Assembly: GCA_945643635.1 (NCBI GenBank)
Contig: CALZFC010000270.1
Span: 270,001 to 334,000, forward strand
Direction of reading: 5' to 3'
DNA from: Allodiplogaster sudhausi
Lineage: Eukaryota > Nematoda > Chromadorea > Rhabditida > Diplogasteridae
DNA length: 64,000 nt
The position numbers were made by a program, and so were the translations under genes. Every line of letters starts with the position of its first letter. The stretch's first letter is position 1. This document shows, piece after piece, positions 33,275-45,522 of the stretch. Under the pieces are notes generated by a model. The model saw nothing but the letters and a program-made list of their open reading frames with translations, searched no databases and had not been told where the DNA came from.

Positions 33275-34722
33275 TGAGTCTCTGCCTCCCAGTTACGTTT
33301 TGTAACACAAATACGGTTCAATAAACACTTTATTATAGTCAAACGGTTAACGAAAATTCCAACAAAGCGGATGAAGTGCACAGAATCGTGTTCGGCCCTT
33401 CATTTGTCACTGCACTCAGAAGTATTCTGAGTCCACTTTTGAGATTTAAGAGATGCGTTCGAAATATGTAATAAGTGAGAAATGTTGAAAATGTGACTGA
33501 CTGTAATATACATATGGTCATTCTCGAACGGCGAGCTCGTGTTTTAGAACACTCTCCTCATAATTTGAGAGAATGAAGCAGAACGCGCAGGACTGAATGG
33601 AAAGTGATCCACCTGAAAATATACTCTTTCTTAAACATAAAATTTAATATATAAAAAAGATGACCTACAATGCAGAGGTGAAGGCAACATCGAAGATAAA
33701 GAACATTGTGACATTGCCTGGCTCTCCCACCTGAAGAAGCAATGAGTAAAACGGAAACGATTATGAGGGGTGAAACTAAAGTCATTAGAATCAAGGAATG
33801 CGGAAGGAGCACAAAAGGGGATAAACATAGATAGTCAGAAAACAACCTACCCTGGCAACATCTTGACTAAAATTCGGAGGGAGCAAAAATATATGTATTT
33901 AGCCACAAGGTCCTAAAGGGAGGCATCGATTTTAAACATTTGGACTTTGTGTACAAAATGCGCATTCAATGTTCGAAGCGGGTAAGCTGACAGAGAACAT
34001 GTAAAAATCGCTGTTTATGAGCGACCTGCAAATAGAAATTTACAAGATGAAAACAGACAATGTAGTAATAATAATTGGCAACAGGACATTAAGAACAAAG
34101 TGTAAAAATAATAATTGGGAAAATGATCATGGATCCAGAGGAAGAATAAGAGCAATCAAATCGGTGTGTGAGTGAGCCACTGCAAGGAGGGGCCTGCCTC
34201 ACGGCACCTGGCTCTCGTTCTCAAGCACTTTCTATCTTTACTCTCTCTCCAAGTCTCTCTCTATCTCTACTTCTCTCTCTCTACGTCTGTCTCCATCTCT
34301 CCTCATCTATATCAACTCAGTAAATGAAAATAAGCTTATTAAAAGGGTTGCGCAAGGCTTATTAAAAAGGGTTTCGAAAGGATCTTTTTCGTGGTGCAAA
34401 AAGGCTGATTAAAAGGATTCTTTTTGCGAATTGCACCATGTGCTTTCTTAAATGTCACTAGGTCATGATTTCCACTGCGAATGACGCGTATTCTCAAAAT
34501 ATTCTTTATTTCTGGCTTGCAAGCATTAATAGTACACGAAATTAGACAATGACAGTCTAACAAGTTAAAATTACTCAATACTTGATACATTTAGCACATG
34601 GAAGGGCGGAATTGTGAATAATGGCACAGGAATTCCTTAGCTTAGGCTGATTATGTTACAAGATGCAAGGAAATGAAAATAAAGCTTCGAATTGTTCACT
34701 GTGAATGAGATTTTCACAGTTA

Positions 34723-36821
34723 ACGAGTTGCAAAAAAGAAAACTACAATGCTGCAAATTCTACGAATCCACAAATATGATGTGCCCCGGCATTCAAGGCA
34801 CCGGCGCCTATTCCACAGATCAAGACTCGAGAAACATGTTACAAGGATATACGAAGAATTCAAACAAGAAATGATGAAACTATGAACGAATTATGAACTA
34901 AAAGAAACCTTAGTGTACAGTCAACAGCTTATTAGAAATCGACATCAAAATTTCAAGAAACTATTTGGTTTAAAAATCTTTGGAGAAAACAACCTTTTGT
35001 ACTAAAATTTCTAATGCCATGCTTGTAATATTAAAAAAGTAAGGTGCTACGGAAGAAAGGAAGATCACCTTTGTAGAGATGGATGGCAACATTCTTCTAT
35101 GGGAACAGTGACCGGTTCTTCACGAAGAGGAATCCGTTTATGCATCCGCCTTAATTACAAGACATGAAGCATCAAATGCAAAAGGGTAGTGTTCAATTAG
35201 TTAAGCAAACCTCATCTTGCCCGCACGACTGTCAGCAGCAACTGGAGTTTCTAGCATGGGACGCTTATACCTCAATTACAAGAAGTACAAATATGTGTTG
35301 TGCAAGTACAAGTACAAATTACTGTAGAAGTTTGGTTATATGAACCTCTGGGCAGGTCCACTCCTGTTGAGAGCTCGATTCGGAATGCTCGCCGCTTCCA
35401 CTCTGAATTGAACAGGGCTTCTGTTTTTTTTAGATGGGTTGATCTTATTTACTAAAGTTTAGATCTTACTTAAGTACCTTGCGTATTCATTCTCGTAGCT
35501 GCTCGCAGCCGCTCCGAACGAGTACTCGTCCTCATTGTCGAGAAGTTCCTGCTCTGTGTGTTCCATGGCAGGCACATGCGCGTTCTTGCTGATGAATCTA
35601 TTATGAGACTTATGAATTAGCATGAGAAATGCTAACTCGTACCCGGCAATGCTAGCTGGCTCCTCTCGTGGTTCGTTCGTTACTACCAGCTCTGCACTGC
35701 TGGACTTCCCGGACTTCGTTCTCTTGAACCTTATCTGGTCACTGCAATGATATACTGTGAATAAAGAGTTAAACCGAATAGTACGAAATTACCAATAATT
35801 AGTGATGGCCCTCCGTACGTGTACGCTGAGTAGATCTCGATGATACTCCGGATCTCCATCCTTTATATCCCCAGCAATGAAAAGGCAACCTTAGAACACA
35901 ACAGGTTAACAATATCTGAAAGGTAACAAAACAAGTGAAACAACATACTCATCAAAGTCTCGAAGTATTCTTCTGGAATGCATCTGTAGTGTGGCTGAGT
36001 CGCGCAACCAGTCATTCTGTCTCTGCAGGAACCGTCTAAATATGAGGAATATTTTCATAATAAACAACCATTGCAAACTCAGTGTGTGTGATGGTTCAAT
36101 TTAAGCATGTGCTAACCATGTGCTAACCTTCGAGAAAAGAAACCGCCCGAGCATGACCAATTGACGGAATGCGGTTGCCGTTTTGGAGAAGCTGATGTAG
36201 GTTGATGCGACCACAGCCAGATCAACTACATCCTCGGAATACAGCACAACTGCGCGCAGCTCGAACCCAGATTCCACACACAGATCCGGGCGAAAACTCA
36301 ACGGAGGATCAGCCTGCAAAAATGCAAAAATGAATGTCAAAGACGAAGTTAACTTTTAAAAATAAATGTTCATCTAACACTGCGGTAAGCAAGTTGGCGC
36401 TGTGCCAACTTGGCTTGAGCATGAAGCGACTTCACGGTAACTTGAAGATCCGCCATTATAATTGCGTTGTGCTCAGCCTATATTAACAGTTAAAAGATAG
36501 CAGAATGATGAACAGGTGAAGAAGATGCAATGAAAAAAATCTTACAATCACGACGTTGAAGACGTCGACAACATCACGAAGAGAGGGCCTGTCACTGTCG
36601 GAGACTTCCGCATAAGCCTCGGGATCCGGCGAAAGAAGCGTGCCGGGGTGTGTTGAGCTAACGAATGCTCGCAAGTCGTCTACCTTCAGCGGTCTTCCCT
36701 TTTCTCTTGCTAACCGCATAGATGTCGCAACAGTATCGATCTTTAGCATTCTGGAAAAAAAGTATAAGAATCGCATGCTCTCTATCAAAGGTATTGAGTG
36801 GCGCAATAAACAGCTAAGCAT
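34723..36821 (-). CDS. second transposon gene, left-arm copy
   Basis: Mirrors 45523-47548 exon for exon; described there. No frame-disrupting difference noticed. Confidence 0.5.
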
Positions 36822-36899
36822 CAGTTCTAAATCACGAAATTAATCAAGCAAACCGTTTATTTAGTCAGTGATATACGTTGGTAAAATATTAGAATATTC

Positions 36900-39800
36900 T
36901 TAAGTTCCATGGAATCGGAAATGGATAGGAGCGAGAACAGTTCTTGGGAATGGCATAATGCAATAGGCGACATTATTACGGAGCATGTTAGAAGGAAGGC
37001 GAACGGGAGAATCCATTGTCCAGCTAGTCAAGGAATACATTTCATCGACAAATCTCTTCAATTCAGAACCAAATCGACCCTCCCTTGGAATCCGGGTTGT
37101 AATGGCATCAAACAATGACGAAGTAGTAATTTTTCTCGCTATTACGAATGAGTGGTTCGTTGAAATGCAGTGGAAGGTGTTCAGAATTTTGTAAAAAGAG
37201 CCATCCAATGTCTGCACAACAGAATACTTGGAGTAAACCGCCTTATCAACTCTAATTTCTCTTACCATGCTAGCGTGGTTTAGAACCAAATGGGAAATGC
37301 GCTGGGGTAGAATGGAATGGTCGATGCCCGCAACAATGGAGCCATCCGCGAGAGGAACTGGGTCTCGTTTCAGCACCCAAGCAGGGAAGGTATGGCTAGC
37401 AGCTCTGGCGGTGGCAGGTGGGAATGGCTGAAGGGTCCGAGCCTCTCGCAGAACATGGGAGCGCAGAACGAATCTAGCAATAAAAGAGCATATATTTGTT
37501 GAAAGAATAAAATACGGTACAAAGAACCTTTCAGCTTCTGCCCTTTCAACACCTCGATGGCTTCTAGCCGATTTGAATGATTGCATGAGCATGTTGATAT
37601 GCTCATTACCCGCCGTGGAATTATCGACGGGCAAGCCATAGGCAAAGGCCAGTGTGACTGCGTGGCGAAGGAGGATCTGTGTAAAATTAAGCGGGATAAC
37701 CATTACAAAATTCCAGTCTGTACAGCAACATTATATGATTCAAAACCAGCTTACATGGACTTTCATCGTGAATAGAGTACTTCCAAAAATGTCGTGCAGA
37801 TATGATTCCAGGCGAGTGCCAAACATTTTAAGATCGCAAAGCTTGCGAGCTGGCACAGTTCTACAAAAACAGGTGGTGTTTCGAGAAAAGCATACTGTAC
37901 AAAGCCTACAGTAACATCTGTGATGCAATTAAAAGGCAATAAACAATTTTTAAAAACCTTTTCCGAATGCATCCGCAGTAGGTAGTCAGCAAGACAACCG
38001 CTAGTTCGACTGGTGGACCGCCGGCGAACACTCCGCTCAGCGCAAAGTTCGGAAGTAAGACTAAGAAGTTCTAAATTGGAGATGTTTGAACTTAACAGAT
38101 CCAATGATATACATTTACCCAGAGCATTTCATTGGCCGCGAGCTTCCCTGGTGCATAGAACAGGCGCGGAGATCCGAACGAAGACGGGAGGATGAACTTG
38201 GCGCTTGCGAATATCCGAAGAGTTGCATCAGACACTCGCAGAAGACTTCGCGAGTCAGTCATCGGGCATTTTATGGCTTAATATTGTAAATCGAAAATAA
38301 TTATTTCCAAAGTCAAAGTAAAAAAGGTAAGTGAATAAAAGATGGGAACCTCTAAAGATGTCAGCCGCAACACCTTCAGCAACAGTGTGCAAATCGCAAG
38401 GCAAGCACTTGTAGGCAGGCAGAAGGCGCAGAAAGGGTGATATGCAGCCATTGCAGTCGGTGAATCCGGCTCTCCCACTTGCTGCGAGAGGCCTCTCTGC
38501 TAACTGTCCTCGAAAGCTCCTATCTGCAACAAGCAATTGATAATATCATTGTTATTCTGCGGGAGGGGATGAACTATACATCTTATTGCATGGTGGCCAA
38601 TGTAGAATCGATTTTGTCGACCTCCGCTTCCTTTGTTCAAGCAATGGTTGCATCCGAGTGGACTCCGCCACCCCTTCATCCACCAAAGATCCCTCATAGC
38701 TTCCAAATCAACAAGAGCCCGGCTAAGGCGAAAGTGAATTTTCGCTTCAACAGTTTCCGTCTGGATGACAAAGCTTGCGTCCTTTAAAAAGGACAACAGG
38801 GGAGCCACAATTAGTCGCCAAAGATTCTTGCTAATCTTCCCTCGGTGACCGATGAACGCAGCCATGACGAAATTTGATGGTTTCCATCTATCTTTCGCTG
38901 GAAGATCGAGGATACTAAGAAGCAGAGGGGTCCCACTGCGTCTAAACAGAACAACTCAACAAAAAAAGTGGGTTCGGGTGTCTAACTTGATCCTCTTCCC
39001 GAATGGGAAGGAGTCACAATGCAATGAAAGAGATAATTGTAGGATTCCGCGATGGAACTGCTCCCGTGTTTCCATATTACTCAGCAGATCCTCATAGTCA
39101 CAGACATCAGTGCCATTATTTGGCAGTACTCCATCCTTCTTCTTCAACATGTCCCTATGCTGCTTGACCAGAAGGGGCAAGTTCGATTGTACGATAGCCT
39201 GCGAAGAAACAACTCATTTCCCTCGGTAACACAAAAGAACAACTTGACACCTTTAACTGCTCATGAATATTGGCCTTGATGACAGTGACTCTTCCTGCCC
39301 TCCGATTATTCGTTGATGCAGTTCTAAGCAAGGTTAGTTTTGGATTAATTATAGTAATATAGTAATATGTTCATTTATTCAATTAATCTTCTGCATTCTT
39401 CGACACAAGAAGAAACTTCATTCTCAAGAATGGTGCTGCATCGGCAGCAATAGTGGGTGCAGTCGCCGAGAAATCTTCTCCGTAGGTCTTCCAAGTAGCT
39501 CTCCGCAACGGAGAATGCTCTATCTACCTCGGAGAAGCGAGCACGCAGCGCGTTAACATCTACAGGGAGATGGTAGATATAGCTCAGAAAGTATGCTAGA
39601 TATAGCTCAGAAAGTACGAGTATATAAGGAAAAGTCGGGCATGACCCGTCTACAAAGACCGTTTTTGGCATCAAAAATATAGAGAGAAAATTCAAGAAAA
39701 GATAACTCCAGAAATACAGTTAATTGCACAAATTAGGAAAGTTTTAATTTTTTAAATAACAACTAACGCGGCTGAGAAGAAGCTTGCAGAAGCGTCATGG

Positions 39801-40074
39801 CATCTAGCAAAACGGCTGGGCCATCACCATCTTGAAAACAGCAGAGTAGAGAAAAGTCCGATTGTGATGTAAACTCCACACCTGAGTTCACACCTGAGTT
39901 GGCAGAACTCGGTGACGAACTCCTGGAACTCGTAGGAGACACATCATCTCCTATGCTAGGCGCCGTTCCGACTGAGAGCGGCGAAGGCGTCCGAAAGCGC
40001 GCCCGAGCTGCTGACTGGTCGACAAGCCGAAGAGAAGCACGAAATGCGACAGCATGCTTGCTATCATCACGCAT
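36900..40074 (-). CDS. Tnp2-like transposase, left-arm copy
   Basis: Mirrors 42197-45371. It reads proline at the one site where the right-arm copy has threonine, as do both B copies, so the right-arm base is the private change. Confidence 0.65.
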
Positions 40075-40702
40075 TGCGCCAACAGATCAAAGCATGCTCA
40101 ACTGCAACTTTCCGCCAATAAACAAACAAGCCTTTTCTAATAAAAGTAATAAGAAACACAAAAAAACCTTGAAAATGAAGACAACTCTTGGCTCAGTTGT
40201 TCTTGGCCGAGTAAGATCGGTGACACAGAGAACTGCCTGACAAACGAAGGAGCAATCTACTACAAGCGTACCAAAATTTCAAAATCCTGTTAATTAGACT
40301 TGCAAAGTCCTGTTAATAAGTCTTGCGCACGAAATTCCTGTTAAAAAGACTTTCGCCCCGCGAAATCCTGTTGATGTGCCTTTGTATGTGCACAATCCCA
40401 TCAATAAGCCTTTTTTGTCGGACAATCCTTTTGATAAGACTTTTTTGTCGAACAATCCTTTTAATAAGCTTATTTTCATTTACTGAGAACCCATATCGCC
40501 TTACCGTCGACGATGAATACGCAAGCGCAAATATGGTAAAGACTGGGCACAAGTTAAGTGTTTATGAAATAAGGCAGATGTTTAGCTCGTTGTCAGAGGC
40601 CAGCAATCATTCCAAGCTTTACACATAATTCTGCCAAACCTTCCCATCAACCTCTTCCTCGGTGACAGTGCTCGGAATGGCAGTGGGCAGTATCGTCGTC
40701 GC

Positions 40703-41568
40703 TATTGCTGCAAGGAGGCAACGGAATGGAAGAACGAGTGTTGGATGATAAAAGTGAGCAGGAAAAGGATTGAGCGGGAAAAGAAAAAAGGCAAGTGAAA
40801 GAGAGAAATGGTCGAAGGACCAGAAGAGTTGGCAAGAAGAGGAGCGACGGAGGAGGGAGGAGAGAAAAACAGTTGGATAGCGAGGGAGACAGGCAGTGAG
40901 AGAGAGAATTTAATTAGCATTACCTTTAACTTTGTTCGCTCACCACGAGGAGTTATCATTAACTTTTTAATCCCAAAGAGTTCCCCTGTCTTCTTCTCGT
41001 TATTCTAACGAGAACGACAGCAAGCAAAAAGGAAGACAAAAAAAGATGTACTAACAGCCTGCTAGAGAAAGGATAGAGAAAAAGAGGCAGGTGAGATGGG
41101 GACATTTCCCATCGATCTCCGCCCTCCAATTAGTCACTCACTACTCCATTCAAGCGGCGGCGACCGTTTCCTCTCTTCGCCTTGAAGACGGCGAGTTGCA
41201 GTGTGCTCTGCGCGGGAATGAGTAGTAGTCCGGTTCGTATCGTTCATGCTAACAACTTAAAAAAAAACCTTTTTTTTTCTTTCAGATATGTAATACCGCC
41301 AAAGGAACGCCGCGCCCATGCGAAGATGGAATTTAGTGCTCGATTGAAGTGGTACTTGAAGTGGTTCTTCTGGATGGAGCCCGGGTGAATTTTGATAAAG
41401 ACATGTGAATCAGACGGCGGGATGTTTTCCTGCCAAAAACTTCGATCCCAACGAGCCTGTATAAATTTGTGCGTGCAACTCAAAAGACGCAAAGGATGGC
41501 GTCTGCAACACGGAAATGGATTAATGGGGGCAATAATGACGTCATCAAATAAGTACTCTGCTTACTTT
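40703..41568. other. 866-bp spacer at the centre of palindrome C
   Basis: Unique in the window. It is rich in A/G on the left (40703-40905). A plus frame at about 41096-41218 (containing SALQLVTHYSIQAAATVSS, LRLEDGELQCALRGNE, then a stop) looks like a possible exon, but I do not recognise it. The frame 41182-41388 overlaps it and is less convincing. Confidence 0.4.
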
Positions 41569-41799
41569 GCGACGACGATACTGCCCACTGCCATTCCGAG
41601 CACTGTCACCGAGGAAGAGGTTGATGGGAAGGTTTGGCAGAATTATGTGTAAAGCTTGGAATGATTGCTGGCCTCTGACAACGAGCTAAACATCTGCCTT
41701 ATTTCATAAACACTTAACTTGTGCCCAGTCTTTACCATATTTGCGCTTGCGTATTCATCGTCGACGGTAAGGCGATATGGGTTCTCAGTAAATGAAAAT

Positions 41800-41992
41800 A
41801 AGCTTATTAAAAGGATTGTTCGACAAAAAAGTCTTATCAAAAGGATTGTCCGACAAAAAAGGCTTATTGATGGGATTGTGCACATACAAAGGCACATCAA
41901 CAGGATTTCGCGGGGCGAAAGTCTTTTTAACAGGAATTTCGTGCGCAAGACTTATTAACAGGACTTTGCAAGTCTAATTAACAGGATTTTGA
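41800..41992 (+). repeat. left sub-terminal repeat cluster of transposon
   Basis: About eight spaced copies of a (T)TAANAGGA(TT) word, alternating with GTTCGACAAAAAAG, GTCCGACAAAAAAG and similar segments at ~22-30-bp spacing. A shorter set of related copies lies inside the right TIR. Probable transposase binding sites, by analogy with CACTA elements. Confidence 0.6.
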
Positions 41993-42196
41993 AATTTTGG
42001 TACGCTTGTAGTAGATTGCTCCTTCGTTTGTCAGGCAGTTCTCTGTGTCACCGATCTTACTCGGCCAAGAACAACTGAGCCAAGAGTTGTCTTCATTTTC
42101 AAGGTTTTTTTGTGTTTCTTATTACTTTTATTAGAAAAGGCTTGTTTGTTTATTGGCGGAAAGTTGCAGTTGAGCATGCTTTGATCTGTTGGCGCA

Positions 42197-45100
42197 ATGC
42201 GTGATGATAGCAAGCATGCTGTCGCATTTCGTGCTTCTCTTCGGCTTGTCGACCAGTCAGCAGCTCGGGCGCGCTTTCGGACGCCTTCGCCGCTCTCAGT
42301 CGGAACGGCGCCTAGCATAGGAGATGATGTGTCTCCTACGAGTTCCAGGAGTTCGTCACCGAGTTCTGCCAACTCAGGTGTGAACTCAGGTGTGGAGTTT
42401 ACATCACAATCGGACTTTTCTCTACTCTGCTGTTTTCAAGATGGTGATGGCCCAGCCGTTTTGCTAGATGCCATGACGCTTCTGCAAGCTTCTTCTCAGC
42501 CGCGTTAGTTGTTATTTAAAAAATTAAAACTTTCCTAATTTGTGCAATTAACTGTATTTCTGGAGTTATCTTTTCTTGAATTTTCTCTCTATATTTTTGA
42601 TGCCAAAAACGGTCTTTGTAGACGGGTCATGCCCGACTTTTCCTTATATACTCGTACTTTCTGAGCTATATCTAGCATACTTTCTGAGCTATATCTACCA
42701 TCTCCCTGTAGATGTTAACGCGCTGCGTGCTCGCTTCTCCGAGGTAGATAGAGCATTCTCCGTTGCGGAGAGCTACTTGGAAGACCTACGGAGAAGATTT
42801 CTCGGCGACTGCACCCACTATTGCTGCCGATGCAGCACCATTCTTGAGAATGAAGTTTCTTCTTGTGTCGAAGAATGCAGAAGATTAATTGAATAAATGA
42901 ACATATTACTATATTACTATAATTAATCCAAAACTAACCTTGCTTAGAACTGCATCAACGAATAATCGGAGGGCAGGAAGAGTCACTGTCATCAAGGCCA
43001 ATATTCATGAGCAGTTAAAGGTGTCAAGTTGTTCTTTTGTGTTACCGAGGGAAATGAGTTGTTTCTTCGCAGGCTATCGTACAATCGAACTTGCCCCTTC
43101 TGGTCAAGCAGCATAGGGACATGTTGAAGAAGAAGGATGGAGTACTGCCAAATAATGGCACTGATGTCTGTGACTATGAGGATCTGCTGAGTAATATGGA
43201 AACACGGGAGCAGTTCCATCGCGGAATCCTACAATTATCTCTTTCATTGCATTGTGACTCCTTCCCATTCGGGAAGAGGATCAAGTTAGACACCCGAACC
43301 CACTTTTTTTGTTGAGTTGTTCTGTTTAGACGCAGTGGGACCCCTCTGCTTCTTAGTATCCTCGATCTTCCAGCGAAAGATAGATGGAAACCATCAAATT
43401 TCGTCATGGCTGCGTTCATCGGTCACCGAGGGAAGATTAGCAAGAATCTTTGGCGACTAATTGTGGCTCCCCTGTTGTCCTTTTTAAAGGACGCAAGCTT
43501 TGTCATCCAGACGGAAACTGTTGAAGCGAAAATTCACTTTCGCCTTAGCCGGGCTCTTGTTGATTTGGAAGCTATGAGGGATCTTTGGTGGATGAAGGGG
43601 TGGCGGAGTCCACTCGGATGCAACCATTGCTTGAACAAAGGAAGCGGAGGTCGACAAAATCGATTCTACATTGGCCACCATGCAATAAGATGTATAGTTC
43701 ATCCCCTCCCGCAGAATAACAATGATATTATCAATTGCTTGTTGCAGATAGGAGCTTTCGAGGACAGTTAGCAGAGAGGCCTCTCGCAGCAAGTGGGAGA
43801 GCCGGATTCACCGACTGCAATGGCTGCATATCACCCTTTCTGCGCCTTCTGCCTGCCTACAAGTGCTTGCCTTGCGATTTGCACACTGTTGCTGAAGGTG
43901 TTGCGGCTGACATCTTTAGAGGTTCCCATCTTTTATTCACTTACCTTTTTTACTTTGACTTTGGAAATAATTATTTTCGATTTACAATATTAAGCCATAA
44001 AATGCCCGATGACTGACTCGCGAAGTCTTCTGCGAGTGTCTGATGCAACTCTTCGGATATTCGCAAGCGCCAAGTTCATCCTCCCGTCTTCGTTCGGATC
44101 TCCGCGCCTGTTCTATGCACCAGGGAAGCTCGCGGCCAATGAAATGCTCTGGGTAAATGTATATCATTGGATCTGTTAAGTTCAAACATCTCCAATTTAG
44201 AACTTCTTAGTCTTACTTCCGAACTTTGCGCTGAGCGGAGTGTTCGCCGGCGGTCCACCAGTCGAACTAGCGGTTGTCTTGCTGACTACCTACTGCGGAT
44301 GCATTCGGAAAAGGTTTTTAAAAATTGTTTATTGCCTTTTAATTGCATCACAGATGTTACTGTAGGCTTTGTACAGTATGCTTTTCTCGAAACACCACCT
44401 GTTTTTGTAGAACTGTGCCAGCTCGCAAGCTTTGCGATCTTAAAATGTTTGGCACTCGCCTGGAATCATATCTGCACGACATTTTTGGAAGTACTCTATT
44501 CACGATGAAAGTCCATGTAAGCTGGTTTTGAATCATATAATGTTGCTGTACAGACTGGAATTTTGTAATGGTTATCCCGCTTAATTTTACACAGATCCTC
44601 CTTCGCCACGCAGTCACACTGGCCTTTGCCTATGGCTTGCCCGTCGATAATTCCACGGCGGGTAATGAGCATATCAACATGCTCATGCAATCATTCAAAT
44701 CGGCTAGAAGCCATCGAGGTGTTGAAAGGGCAGAAGCTGAAAGGTTCTTTGTACCGTATTTTATTCTTTCAACAAATATATGCTCTTTTATTGCTAGATT
44801 CGTTCTGCGCTCCCATGTTCTGCGAGAGGCTCGGACCCTTCAGCCATTCCCACCTGCCACCGCCAGAGCTGCTAGCCATACCTTCCCTGCTTGGGTGCTG
44901 AAACGAGACCCAGTTACTCTCGCGGATGGCTCCATTGTTGCGGGCATCGACCATTCCATTCTACCCCAGCGCATTTCCCATTTGGTTCTAAACCACGCTA
45001 GCATGGTAAGAGAAATTAGAGTTGATAAGGCGGTTTACTCCAAGTATTCTGTTGTGCAGACATTGGATGGCTCTTTTTACAAAATTCTGAACACCTTCCA

Positions 45101-45371
45101 CTGCATTTCAACGAACCACTCATTCGTAATAGCGAGAAAAATTACTACTTCGTCATTGTTTGATGCCATTACAACCCGGATTCCAAGGGAGGGTCGATTT
45201 GGTTCTGAATTGAAGAGATTTGTCGATGAAATGTATTCCTTGACTAGCTGGACAATGGATTCTCCCGTTCGCCTTCCTTCTAACATGCTCCGTAATAATG
45301 TCGCCTATTGCATTATGCCATTCCCAAGAACTGTTCTCGCTCCTATCCATTTCCGATTCCATGGAACTTAA
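42197..45371 (+). CDS. Tnp2-like DDE transposase
   Basis: A multi-exon gene. The first exon is Ser/Pro-rich (from 42197). Later exons: Cys-rich CTHYCCRCSTILENEVSSC (about 42808-42870), LSLSLHCDSFPFGKRIKLD (about 43230-43290), LLLSILDLPAKDRWKPSNF then GWRSPLGCNHC (43330-43740), YKCLPCDLHTVAEGVAADIF (about 43850-43915), PSSFGSPRLFYAPGKLAANE (about 44090-44155), FLVLLPNFALSGVFAGGP, and YLHDIFGSTLFTMKVHVLLR followed by STAGNEHINMLMQSFKSAR (to 44710), ending FRFHGT. The order D..., ILxLPxxxR..., GCxxC..., DLHxxxEG..., KxxAxE..., GxxxFxxKVHxLLxH...E matches animal Tnp2/KDZ-type transposases, with the E of NEHIN as likely last catalytic acid. One possible 54-bp intron (44743-44796) is a multiple of three and stop-free, so retention would keep the frame. 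Confidence 0.7.
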
Positions 45372-45522
45372 GAATATTCTAATATTTTACCAACGTATAT
45401 CACTGACTAAATAAACGGTTTGCTTGATTAATTTCGTGATTTAGAACTGATGCTTAGCTGTTTATTGCGCCACTCAATACCTTTGATAGAGAGCATGCGA
45501 TTCTTATACTTTTTTTTCCAGA

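Larger units (their letters stand above)
34316..40487 (-). mobile_element. complete ~6.2-kb TIR DNA transposon, copy in left arm
   Basis: Reverse complement of the element at 41784-47956. TIR CTCAGTAAATGAAAATAAGC at both ends, sub-terminal repeat clusters, transposase (36900-40074) and second gene (34723-36821). It is a palindromic duplicate, not an independent insertion, since flanks are also duplicated. Confidence 0.85.
31481..40702 (-). repeat. block C', left arm of ~9.2-kb palindrome
   Basis: Reverse complement of 41569-50790 with coordinate sum 82271-82272 over the whole length. It contains the 3' part of the SLC22-like gene and a complete transposon. It is almost identical to its partner; one clear difference is a Pro/Thr codon in the transposase. 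Confidence 0.95.
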
